This document shows, piece after piece, positions 52,301-59,869 of a DNA stretch of 64,000 nt. Position 1 is the first letter of the stretch. Every line of letters starts with the position of its first letter. A program made the translations under genes and the position numbers. The notes beneath the pieces are model-generated. The model saw nothing but the letters and a program-made list of their open reading frames with translations. It was not told where the DNA came from and made no database searches. Origin of the DNA: Dendrolimus kikuchii (lineage: Eukaryota; Arthropoda; Insecta; Lepidoptera; Lasiocampidae); contig CM034389.1 of assembly GCA_019925095.2 (NCBI GenBank), forward strand, positions 14,205,435 through 14,269,434. The letters run 5' to 3'.

Positions 52301-55300
52301 TGTTTCATACTTTATATTAATTTATTTATACTTTAGTTTATTTTTAAGTATTTAGTTAAGTTTTTCTTCGTATTATTTATTATTATTAATTATCTATATC
52401 CAAACAAGAGTAAGTTCATACCATAGTCTTTAACTATGTATGTTAAATTATAAGTAAATAAGTTGATGCATGAAATGTGACATCACAGAGAGCAATATCA
52501 CTTTTGATACAGTTTTCACACGTTTTGCCAAACACAAATACATCAACAAATAAAGCAAGGCAATGAATGCACCAACATTCATTTAAAAAACATTGTTAGT
52601 TGCTAGGTTTTGAAATTGAATAGCTGTTAATTAAGTAACAGTGTGTTTGCTTACCTTTGCCGCACTCTCAAGCGGATTCCAGTACACTGCGATCGCGTTA
52701 TGCGCCACCTCCTCAATGCAGCCCGCCAACCCGATGCTGTTCTTCGTGTCTGCGTTAAAACAACAAATTGTCATTAATCTTGTCCCCGAGTAACTGTGCA
52801 GTAATGGCGACGGAGATTTCGATTAAGATATCAACGCAGAATACGTCATCGGGGACGGAAATTTATTTGCGAGGCGTGAATAATTACGCGATTGGTTCAG
52901 TTTATCGAACGACTGCAATGTCCACTTTGGTTCTCAAACAACCCCGATTTCGTGTAACAAGTTAATAAGCATATTTTGGTACCGAGTTAAGTATTTCACA
53001 ATATAAAGATGGATTGATGTTCTTCCACACTCATAGATAAAGATTCAGTAGGGTTTATTTTTTATTTGACTATGAGAACCCAAAAAAGTGTTTAATCTAA
53101 AATACATTATATGTTAAAAGTCACTTAATGTAAGTTGTTCCAACTAATTTCCCGCAAGATTTTACCACATACTTCAAAAGTTACAGAGGAGACACTTTTT
53201 ACGCCTTGGGCAGCGAAAACCCCTGGAAATAAAAAATATTTTTAAGACTTTTCTAAATGATACCCTCCACACGCCTATGTACACTGAAAAAAATTATCTT
53301 CCTTCAGTGACACGAAGTGCAACCACCACACTTCTTTTTAGTTTTTTCGCGATTTTACCATACTGCGCCATAAAACATACTTTCCTGTCAAAGCAACGTG
53401 ACATACGTAGACAGACGGATGAGCGGACATGACGATTGTATAAGGATTCCGTTGTTTCCAAAATGGTTACGGAATGCTAAAAACGTAACTTACAATTCAT
53501 TCCATATAAATAAACAATTTATTCCACATGCAGACTATTAAGTTTTTTTTGCTTCTAGTGTCATTCTATAAAAAATAGCATTATAATTAGTTATTTGTTT
53601 AGCCTTATCTAGCAGTGGCCACTGAATTATTTTTTTTAATATTTGTAATTACGATCTTGATGAAGGTCGTAATTTTAATACTTAATTATTACAATTAACA
53701 TTTGCTTTTTATAAGTAGCAAGACACAAGAATTCAAACACATATGATATTATTAGATGTAGAAACCTTATAAAACTTGAAGAGCATTCCTCTGATCACAA
53801 TGATTTCCTTTCGTAAATTTATCTTCGTGATTTTTTTTTATATATACTTATACGTATTTTTTTCCTCTCATCATTTTATTGTTACGCCTGGAAAGATCGC
53901 TTTAAGCAATAATGCCTCCTATTATTTACCAAAAAGGTAATTAGGTAAGGTAATTGCAGATTTTTACATATAGTTTTTGTATCCATAAAACCAATGTTCT
54001 TTGATGATACTAATATTTTTAAGAGGGACAGAATCATTGGCAATGCTATTGCTGATGATTCTGGCTGGAATGGAACGTAGGAGGAATATTGAAGTGGTTT
54101 TAGTAGGTGTCCGATAGAATCGCAGGTACCTACCACCGTACTCATTGTTATCTTGGAGTAGAGTGTAGTGTATAAAGCACTTATTCATCGAAAAAGAAAA
54201 GGAAAATGAGGGATGGGTTTTTGTGATATCGAAGGAAGTCGTGGGCGACTAGCTGTACGCAGCGTGAGTGCCGCTTGTGCGGGCGCAGCGCTGCATGTCC
54301 ACCGCTGATGTGTTTATGAACGACGGGGGCATCGCAGCCGCCCGCCTTCGAGCTGATTGTTTCAATAGGCTCTTTAAAATTTACGAGTGCACAGTCTGCA
54401 TTACGTCCTACAAGTCGCCATAAATCCACCAACGCGACTTTAACTCCAAAGTATATCGTTTCCACTTTTGTTACATTAAGGTGTTTTAATAAATATGTAT
54501 TATGTAATAGTTAATTAAATACACCTTTAATTAGAAATTGAGAAATTTAATATAATGTGTTACATATACATCTAGGTTGAAGTATTTTTTTTAAGTTGGA
54601 CTCTTTGCTTGTGTGTAAATAAAAAACACCTGCTGTTGTTCGTAACAAACAGGCCGCTTACATGAAAATATTGTATAATTAAAATTCACTACACAAAGGA
54701 TACGGGGCAATAATCTGTCGAAGCAGTGATGCGTGTTAGAAACGAAAACTGTCAAAAGAAATAATCGTGAGTTAAAGGAGGTTTGCTGCAACGCGCGGCG
54801 GACACGCGATACAAGAAGACACGTAGGTAACCGGAGAAGTTATTGTATAGAGGCGCAGTGCGTTGCGACCCCCGAGTATCTCCCTCTGCCCCCACTCCCT
54901 CCTCCCCGAACCCCTGGCCCTCCTCTTGGCGCTTTCACACGCCTGCGAACAGGTGTCCGGTTTCGCCCTTGACGATTCTTCCAAGTTCGATACACGCATT
55001 TATAGTCAGTACGGCTACGGCTATTTACATTAATTTATCTATCCGATGGTGTGCTTACATACATTTTACCTACAATTTTTACTACTTGTGCACGCTCTAT
55101 CTCTGTTGTAAACAAAAAAATGAAAAGAAAAGATATTTAAATCGGCAAATGATTCTAAAAAACGAGCCACCACACCTTGAAGTTATAAGAATCGTTTCCA
55201 CCATGTCATTTTATAATTAAAACACTGCTTTGTGAGAACGAGGACCATTTGAAACGAATAACTGACATGATTTTAATTTAAAACAAAAGATAAGACAATC

Positions 55301-57681
55301 CAACAATTACCTCTATATCGTTGCTCGTTTAGAATTAATTCACATAAGTTTAGCTATTATTTCATTCTTCATAATAACTTGAACGCGGTAAAAAATAAGG
55401 CTTAACTAACATCGAGATAAGCTATAGAACCTTGACATTAAACTTGGCCTGGCCGCGCGAATTAATGGCTTCCATGTTTTTATTTTCCTTGAGATTTAAT
55501 TTATAGACAGTGGTTGTGGCCGCAGCGTCACACGTAATACAAACGCCACAGGCCTCACATAAGTAATGTTAGAATGTGTAAAGTGTCATATATCAGCGCT
55601 GTTTAGTTCGACTCGAGCGATTAATAAGCAAGCATTCCTTCGATGACGCAAGGCCTATTTGGTTAATGGCTCACACTAATAAAATAAGCATGAAATTCAC
55701 ATTTAAGTTTCACATCTATTAACCTATGTCAAACTCAAGATGTTTAACAGTAACTTACAAAATATCTGGAAAAGCTAGTTAACATATTGCCAGTCCAATA
55801 AAATATACCTTCCCGTGTCGTTTGTTCTTATGGTGCTCTAGTTACCATTTGTACATATTTTATAGGAGGTTATCAATAACGATAAAGCCTTTTACGATTG
55901 TATCGTTCTCGTAGTACATATTAGTACTAGGTGCGTGGATCGAGGCTCATCGCGCAATTAACATGCTAATGAGTATGCTGCCGATATCATCACTGTAATT
56001 ATACCCGCAACTGGCTATATAATATGCTTACCATTTTTATTTGTATCGACAGTTTGATCAACATTTTAGAGCTAGCCAGGGTACTTCAGGTAGAACTCTC
56101 AGGTCGAGATACTTTCTATTGTGACACATTTTATAATATAATTTACATCTTGACTGGAACAAAGTATTTCAGATCATTTACAGATCACGAAGATTATGAT
56201 AGACAAATATCATAGTACAACTATGAATCAAATCTATAGAAAGTTTTTAAATTCTTAATGTCTGTCGTATAGTCGGAGGTTGTCTGTGCTGTTTACTTTT
56301 AGTTCATACAAGACATTACCATTGATGTGGTGATAATGATAGTTACCCTACCCTACAGGTAGACACATCGAACGTACCTTCAATTTGTTTACATTTAAAA
56401 AAACTATAGAGATCATTAATTTAAGATAACATTAAAGTTCACATCCTATAAACATCTGAGACAGGTGTTACCACTCTATGTCCATAGTACTGAGATTTCT
56501 CACGAATGTTAACGATTTCCTGTTACTCGCTTTTGGAGCACATACAGCTCATCGTCATATATATCTTTATTATATCCTTCCATTGCACCTCGGCTCTCGG
56601 AAATGTTATATTTTGTTCTATATCTTTCATCTAGTTAATGTCGGAATGTCATTACTGCTAGAGTATGTGGTAGCATGGAAGAACAATACAATAAATGACT
56701 CTCCCCTTACTTAAATGTGTTGTCTTGATGTTTAGATTCCTCTTGTTCGCTAGATAGCACGAGTATCGAACTATCGATTCTAACATCTATAGAGAATCAT
56801 TGATTTATTTCTGATACTCTAATCAATAGGAACGTATGATTTAGGGTTAATTCAGGTAGTTTTATTACAGGGCAATTCTCATAATCCTATTGTAATAATA
56901 TTCTTCTTGCAACGTGGTAGGGATACTTAGGGAAATTTAAAACATAAGATTCTAAATCTCTATGTTTGTGCCTGATAACTCGGCGCCAGGGTGGTTTATT
57001 TTTAGTCGTCGCGATTGATAGGTAGGCCGGGCAGCGTGGGGACGGCGGTGGTCGTCTTACGCGTTATTTATGCAAATGCCCTAACGAGATATTATACTGC
57101 GGTGGTTGCGGGGAGCACGGGTGCGTCGGTCCCTCCGCGGTTATCTGCCTCGCAGCGCGGTAATTAGGTCCTGCGTGTCCAGCAGCCGCCTCGCCCGCAC
57201 GCAACTACGCCTGCATGTTTCTGTGTCGCCTCGAGCACGACTGTTTTTATGCGAGAGTATCGTGTTGAACCCTTGCATATAAAATTACAGGCTACTGTAC
57301 GACTTTTGTTAACAAATCTTACACAATTCACAACAGTAATTTGAAAATTTTAATTTGATTTCGCAAGCTAAGCCAAATGCTTGTTTATTTTGGGTTCATT
57401 CCTAGGAACGCCAACAACAGAATAAATACTGAAACGCTCATTCGCGAGATTAACCAATAGGATCTAGAACTTGTAGCTATTTGAGTTCTAAGACGCCATT
57501 ACATATGTCCTCAATATATATATATATATATATATTTTTTTTTCTGTAATATTTGTGAAAACAACTTACCGGCGTCTAATATCCTCTGTTTAACAGAATG
57601 TTGTCTCCCATGCCAAAATTGCCACGCCTTAATTTCATCCTCTGGAGATTTCTCTTCACGGAACATTAGCATTACTACGCT
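38922..57681 (-). CDS. grh: Grainyhead transcription factor, 3' half (8 coding exons), span
   Basis: Grainyhead is a CP2-family transcription factor that binds AACCGGTT-like sites and drives epidermal barrier and epithelial genes in the nucleus. Joining 57681-57570, 52749-52655, 47711-47655, 41714-41616, 41250-40916, 40324-40126, 39566-39502 and 39057-38922 gives 1098 nt in one frame, with GT-AG at each junction seen and matching phases. The 365 residues cover the end of the CP2 DNA-binding domain (to about residue 150), the linker with FYGHDDAALAEAH and a nuclear-type LGKRPRTTTPPLSE stretch, and the C-terminal ubiquitin-like dimerisation domain. The N-terminal activation region and first part of CP2 lie beyond the right edge. 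The motifs FREEKSPEDEIKAWQFWHGR and DEERRAAKRKM are diagnostic; I have no doubt about the family. Confidence 0.97.
39502..39566 (-). CDS. grh: grh exon: 65-nt small exon in the dimerisation domain
   Basis: Acceptor TTATTTTCAG, donor AAAGG|GTAAGT, phase 0 to phase 2. It encodes IENKYKISSSAINNLYRKN and KK. It is needed to join the flanking exons: without it the last exon is out of frame. Easily missed because it has no ORF of its own. Confidence 0.95.
39690..39905. other. GC-rich block in a grh intron
   Basis: GCAGCGGCCGGCCGCGCGGG, CGGGGCCGCGGGCGGAGGCC and CGCGGGGCCAGCGCCCGCGG stand out between the two grh exons at 39502-39566 and 40126-40324. A smaller GC-rich patch lies at 39395-39455. Neither strand gives a frame that splices into grh. 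Possible intronic regulatory sequence. Confidence 0.3.
40126..40324 (-). CDS. grh: grh exon: linker and start of dimerisation domain
   Basis: Acceptor TTAACACAG, 199 nt, donor GCT|GTAAGT, phase 2 to phase 0. It encodes YRDVGGLSPYSDRKDSLE, GVLGKRPRTTTPPLSERV, MLYVRQDTEDVFTALHVVP and TTQGLLHA. KRPR could serve as a nuclear signal. Confidence 0.95.
40916..41250 (-). CDS. grh: grh exon: basic loop and linker
   Basis: Acceptor GATTTCCAG, 335 nt, donor CAGC|GTAAGT, phase 0 to phase 2. It encodes GAERKTRDEERRAAKRKM (the DNA-contacting basic segment), KKLDEIYHPVTERSEFYSM, KPPVLFSPAEDIDKL and a more variable Ala/His-rich linker ending KFHNHFPPDAPA. The largest grh exon in the window. Confidence 0.97.
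41616..41714 (-). CDS. grh: grh exon: CP2 domain (GLPLHIQIDTFED...)
   Basis: Acceptor TTTCTCCAG, 99 nt, donor AAG|GTATGT, phase 0 on both sides. It encodes GLPLHIQIDTFEDPRDTQV and YHRGYCQIKVFCDK. The 5.9-kb intron before it holds two LINE pieces and the 162-bp array. Confidence 0.96.
42080..42345. repeat. dispersed repeat with GTTTCACGCAGATGTGG
   Basis: Holds GGCTGTTTCACGCAGATGTG, matching the left part of 7918-9150, and ACACTAATGTGGCTAT, matching 9046-9061. In a grh intron; non-coding. Confidence 0.55.
42558..43961 (+). CDS. LINE reverse transcriptase, open but N-truncated
   Basis: The frame is open from 42558 for 467 codons to the stop at 43959-43961; a usable Met is not obvious, so the full protein is not made from here. 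In order: WKQAQVIPLPKK, YRPISILPFLSKVFERLIY, QSGFRPGYSTTSAL, LLDFSSAFNNVDFD (first catalytic Asp), GVPQGGVLSPLLFAIF, YHLYADDLQIY (YADD active site), INPQKTKVIIVG, and KNLGIVIDRELSW, then a long thumb region. It would copy element RNA at a nicked target. The endonuclease part is missing, so this copy cannot move by itself. Confidence 0.93.
   Translation, partial: GFPDTWKQAQVIPLPKKVNPVLFSEYRPISILPFLSKVFERLIYEQFSIFLNTNSLINPLQSGFRPGYSTTSALVKITDDIRYGMGNGLLTILSLLDFSSAFNNVDFDILLGILCSLNISPTSIDWFRSYLFGRRQRIRIDDVYSSWCDLSAGVPQGGVLSPLLFAIFINSISNNLSSSYHLYADDLQIYTQANLDGLHTAVATTNRDFSKIVEWSKAYGLSINPQKTKVIIVGSSRLISKIDWCNLPQIEFDGVVVDISETVKNLGIVIDRELSWRPHLTNLSRRVFASAASLRRLKNFLPTATKVMLAQSLLLPILDYADASYIDLTQEQLNKLDRLQNVYIRFIFGLRKYDHVSEYRKKLKWLPIRLRRNVHLLSFLYNILFDPRTPPYLKERFDFLHLSHSRYLRSSNNLSLMTPVHTSSFVDNSFTVQAVRLWNSLPLNIRQAKSIMSFKLMVTKYLWSSQV
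42558..44253 (+). mobile_element. CR1/Jockey-like LINE, 5'-truncated, antisense in a grh intron
   Basis: The element begins inside the polyprotein, runs through the reverse transcriptase to TAA, then an untranslated end with GATCGCTTTAAGCGATAAGG, GTGAACAATAAAGTG and a four-fold ATTC tail. A truncated 5' end with a short repeat tail is normal for target-primed LINE insertion. It lies in the 5.9-kb grh intron, opposite to grh transcription. Fragments of related 3' ends occur at 23645-23762, 28502-28628 and 53884-53925. Confidence 0.92.
44255..44925 (+). pseudogene. second LINE 3' end (RT C-terminus and tail)
   Basis: Directly after the first LINE, the frame reads HNFNTRHSKKPILPSFRLQK, then GVGIRFFNKILNEILDLL and KFKTK, the typical last residues of another insect LINE family, then a TAA. 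The untranslated end closes with TTTTGAATTTGAATTTGAC, a common tail of this family. Because the ATTC tail of the first LINE touches this one, the first may have landed inside the second. Confidence 0.7.
45200..45393 (+). repeat. LINE tail and dispersed repeat fragment
   Basis: CACAATAAAGTATTCTATTC closes one repeat near 45313; GACGCATTCGGCCACAACC and AAGCCCCAGCAT follow, matching the right end of 7918-9150. Confidence 0.5.
45540..46090 (-). repeat. ~162-bp tandem array, three units
   Basis: GGTGTACATAC recurs at about 45700, 45864 and 46025, a period of 161-164 bp. Each unit carries AATGGCAACTATTCCGCATC (or AATAGCAACTATTCCGC), CGGATCATAAATCTCAG and a short A-run. The block ends GAACCTCCTCCTTTTGGAAG, so on the minus strand it starts like the GGAGGAGGTTCTCAATT repeat of 7997-8175. 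The body of that repeat has been tandemly amplified here. Confidence 0.85.
46274..46327. repeat. (TA)n microsatellite
   Basis: About 26 TA units with one TT interruption, in a grh intron. The open frame over it on the minus strand (repeated Tyr-Ile) is only the microsatellite. Confidence 0.9.
47655..47711 (-). CDS. grh: grh exon: CP2 domain, 57-nt small exon
   Basis: Acceptor TTTTTTTTTTCAG, donor AAG|GTTAGT, phase 0 on both sides, 19 codons: INIAVQCLSTDFSSQKGVK. Being 57 nt and in phase, it could be skipped without a frameshift, but that would remove a core strand. Confidence 0.95.
47792..47888. mobile_element. PIF/Harbinger-like MITE, 97 bp
   Basis: Ends CGGTCTTATTCATATTGAG and CTCAATATGAATAGGGACG are near-inverse, with AAGTAAGTTT and AAACTTACTT pairing further in. 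TTA flanks both sides (47789-47791 and 47889-47891). It lies 80 bp upstream of the 57-nt grh exon on the transcribed strand. Confidence 0.82.
48260..48500. promoter_or_regulatory. candidate intronic enhancer of grh, island A
   Basis: GC-richer sequence between AT-rich flanks, with ATGCAAAT (POU octamer) at 48302-48309, TACTGCGGT at 48291-48299, GTTTCACCGGCAAACAA and ATTGATAATCGACC. It lies 0.6 kb upstream of the 57-nt exon (in transcript order). It shares the octamer and TACTGCGGT with island B at 57000-57240. Function is inferred only from composition and motifs. Confidence 0.35.
48505..50440. other. grh intron, nothing identified
   Basis: AT-rich intron without recognisable repeats, apart from a 17-bp palindrome around 49502-49518 (AAACGCGGGCCGCGTTT). 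Confidence 0.5.
50450..50815. repeat. GC-rich repeat-like block in a grh intron
   Basis: TTTCGTCCGGGCTGGAGGTG, CCCCGACCTGGCGAATCCC, GTGGGTTGGGGTGTCGC and CTAAGCTTGACCGTTTGAGA. It has the look of LINE untranslated sequence but no frame and no partner copy in the window. Confidence 0.4.
50960..52130 (+). mobile_element. second mariner-like transposon (D,D34D), degraded
   Basis: A mariner transposase gene fills 51062-52100. I could not find convincing terminal repeats, so the limits are estimates. It is of a different subfamily from the copy at 1-1281. It lies in the 4.9-kb grh intron, antisense to grh. Confidence 0.8.
51062..52100 (+). pseudogene. mariner transposase with several stops and a frameshift
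   Basis: It starts ATG at 51062 (MDKNELRAVIKYLSLKKM). In-frame stops follow at about 51134, 51218, 51368 and 51386, and the frame changes near 51705-51745. Landmarks: CKDDDQLSGRPSTSV, RRTIKHITQILKISFGSV, HCLVTMDEAWVHNF (first catalytic Asp), VLFLQDNAPAHRSEVALNAI (second) and YRPDLVPSDFHL (third). Counting by hand gives 34 residues between the last two Asp residues. It is long dead, and older than the LINE insertion in the neighbouring intron. Confidence 0.9.
52655..52749 (-). CDS. grh: grh exon: CP2 domain (TKNSIGLAGCIEEV...)
   Basis: Acceptor GCAG, 95 nt, donor AAAG|GTAAGC, phase 1 to phase 0. It encodes DTKNSIGLAGCIEEVAHN and AIAVYWNPLESAAK. The intron before it is 4.8 kb. Confidence 0.96.
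52780..52940. other. non-repetitive moderately GC-rich block beside a grh exon
   Basis: It lies just upstream (in transcript order) of the exon at 52655-52749 and holds GTCCCCGAGTAACTGTGC and CATCGGGGACGGAAATTT. No frame joins grh in phase. Possibly a conserved intronic element. Confidence 0.25.
53884..53925 (+). repeat. LINE 3' end fragment
   Basis: GCCTGGAAAGATCGCTTTAAGC followed by AATAATGCCTCC closely matches GGAAGAGATCGCTTTAAGC with GATAAGGCCGCC at 44131-44166. Confidence 0.65.
54181..54465 (-). other. unrecognised open frame, 94 codons, in a grh intron
   Basis: GC-richer than its flanks; on the minus strand it reads VALVDLWRLVGRNADCALV, FKEPIETISSKAGGCDAPV and HKRHSRCVQLVAHDFLRYHK. 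It has no acceptor and donor in phase with grh and no family I recognise. It may be a transposon fragment or chance. Confidence 0.25.
54770..54995. other. GC-rich block in a grh intron
   Basis: Contains GCAACGCGCGGCGGACACGC, GTAACCGG (half of a Grainyhead-type site), and a C-rich run (CTCTGCCCCCACTCCCTCC). Frames on both strands are compositional. Possible regulatory sequence. Confidence 0.25.
57000..57240. promoter_or_regulatory. candidate intronic enhancer of grh, island B
   Basis: GC-rich island 330-570 bp downstream of the CP2 exon in transcript order. It holds ATGCAAAT at 57070-57077 (within TTATTTATGCAAATGCCC), TACTGCGGT at 57095-57103, CGGTAATTAGG (homeodomain core) and GATTGATAGG. 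It shares two words with island A. Not a known repeat and not open in a grh-compatible frame. Confidence 0.35.
57513..57545. repeat. (TA)n and T-run next to a grh donor
   Basis: About ten TA units, then a T-run, 25-55 bp inside the intron after the exon at 57570-57681. Confidence 0.85.
57570..57681 (-). CDS. grh: grh exon: CP2 domain (SVVMLMFREEK...)
   Basis: Acceptor TTGTTACAG, 112 nt, donor CCG|GTAAGT, phase 0 to phase 1. It encodes SVVMLMFREEKSPEDE, IKAWQFWHGRQHSVKQ and RILDA, the most conserved part of the Grainyhead DNA-binding fold. A (TA)n tract and T-run follow the donor within 30-55 bp. Confidence 0.96.
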
Positions 57682-58093
57682 CTGTAACAAGAAAAATCGA
57701 AATGTTATAGACATTCTGTTATTTATTTTTTAACGTAAGTAAACCTTACAATAAGGGTAACTTGGTGTAGATTGAGGATCTTTATGCCTTGAAAACTGTC
57801 ACGTTTTCCGGGTTAAAAAATTCTATATTCATTAGTGTTATTAAAAATTTGTGATAATAGGTTAATTCCCAAAACTGTGAGGAGGAAGTAAGAAACTAAC
57901 ATTCAAACTAATCACACATATGTATACATACATATAATAATAATATTCAAGTTATCATAAACTGAAGGAATAACGATCAGAAGTTAGTTGAAGCGATAAA
58001 TTGTCACATGGGTTGGTCATTAGGAACATCTGACGCAGTGCAATTGCGATATAGTATTATTTATTGCCAACTTTTAATGGCGCACACAGCAAA

Positions 58094-58117
58094 GCTCACG
58101 GCGACGACGCCGTGAGC
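58094..58117. repeat. perfect 10-bp GC-rich hairpin
   Basis: GCTCACGGCG, loop ACGA, then CGCCGTGAGC. In an otherwise AT-rich grh intron. Confidence 0.85.
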
Positions 58118-58652
58118 ATTTCGCGAATACGCAAAATGCGATTACCGGCGAGTGTTTCTCAGCTATTACACTAAACGGGCACGATTACGTCGTTACGGCG
58201 GGCATCTTAATTTCATACCCGTTTAAATGCTTTTAAAAAGTCATGTGAAATCTTTCCCTGTATTTGAAAAAGTTAAATATGCCGTTGCGACGATTTCTAT
58301 CGACATGTTCGTAATAAAGCGAAAAAGAAGTGGATCGCATGAGGCGTGGTGCTACTGAAGCCTTATAGGGCTAACGACGAGAAAGTATTGCCGGGCGTCG
58401 CGGCGGATTGATGGATCGCCTCTGACTTTGTGAGCAGCCGACGACACGAAGCCTCATAAACTTCACGTTGGAACTTTTTTAGGATCCCGTGGCCAAATTG
58501 CAATAACGGAATTCTTATAATTTTCTCTTATTTTCCGTCTGTCTGCTTTCGAATATTGATGTCTTTTGTGAACCACTATATAGTGGAGTAGTAAAATTAA
58601 AAAACACACCGGTTGCTCTCCGTATATTATGTAACGTATCTACGTATCTCCG

Positions 58653-58656
<4 letters not shown>

Positions 58657-58734
<78 letters not shown>
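58657..58734. repeat. long (TA)n microsatellite
   Basis: About 39 uninterrupted TA units. Likely variable in length and an assembly risk. Confidence 0.95.
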
Positions 58735-58737
<3 letters not shown>

Positions 58738-59815
58738 GTTTCTAAAAGACTACGATTTAGAAAAAATCAGTGATTTGTAACATATATACTTTGCAATTCA
58801 ACAAGAGTTCCAGTTATAAAAACTGTATATACTTCTACTTTGTAAAGTATAAGGCAAAACATAGTGAAAAAGTTCATAATGGTACAACTTAGAAAGGACT
58901 GTCAACAAAAACTGATATGAATATAAAATATCTAGTAATTTTGAGACAAATATAGGAATATATTTTAATTTGAGATATAGAAATATTTTTGAAACATATT
59001 TCCGTTTACCTATCCGAGTTTTATGATACCGTTGGCAAATTGCAGAAGCAGTAGACGATTTAGATCAATATTCAACTTTTTGCTATGCGTAGTTCAAAGT
59101 ACACTTGGCCGTTTTTTACTTGCATTCAAATTTAAAACATATTAAATCTCTTTCAAAGATTATAGATCAACAATCGTAAAATATCAGCTAAGTTTATCCA
59201 ACTACCATTAAAAGCAAGTCTATAAAATGTTGTACTCAAATAGTTACTAACAGCTTGACTCTGAGATATAAAATCATGAATATGCATTGAAAATGATAAG
59301 CTAAATGAGATGAAGTATTTGGTATTAGAAATAGTCAATTACACAGTTATTGCAATTAATTTAACTAAGATGTCTGACGCTTATAGGTATCGATATTGCC
59401 TAGAGTTTATGTTTGACGTTGTATTAAGCTGATAACCAAACTTCTTTCGGAAGAAATCGATTTTATTCATGAGCGAGTAAAGATTTTCTCAGTAAGTAGG
59501 GAATGAATTCACACAAGTGTAAATTAATAACATTACTGTATGTACAAAATATTCATTTTATATCCAATTATAAAATAATCCAATTATGCTTTTAACACAG
59601 AGGCCACTTCAAATTAAAAATAAACATATATGGTCCAGAGTACTGGGGTCAAATTCTGCTAGTGCAATATCTTGGCGTTGCGAAGATGTTCAAACTACGA
59701 TTCCATTGTGATAGTATGAAACTTCGTATTCTACTAAATCCACAATATTTTCTCGATATTGCCGCGACAGAATAATAGTAAAAACAATTGGTATTACCAT
59801 TAGCAGAAATGACAT

Positions 59816-59869
59816 TAGCCGAAATGAATATTGAAAAGCTTTGTAGCTTTTCAATATTCATTTCGGCTA
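59816..59869. repeat. perfect 25-bp hairpin
   Basis: The arm from 59816 (TAGCCGAAATGAATATTG...) to 59840, loop TTGT, then the exact inverse to 59869. A partial third copy of the arm start (TTAGCAGAAATGA) precedes it at 59800. Confidence 0.9.

Noticed and set aside
52768..52965. 65-codon plus-strand frame beside a grh exon
   Set aside because: Wrong strand for grh, no coding-like neighbours and no recognised family.
54843..55220. 125-codon open frame
   Set aside because: The Pro/Ser-rich half comes from a C-rich tract and the rest from AT-rich intron; no splice sites or family support it.
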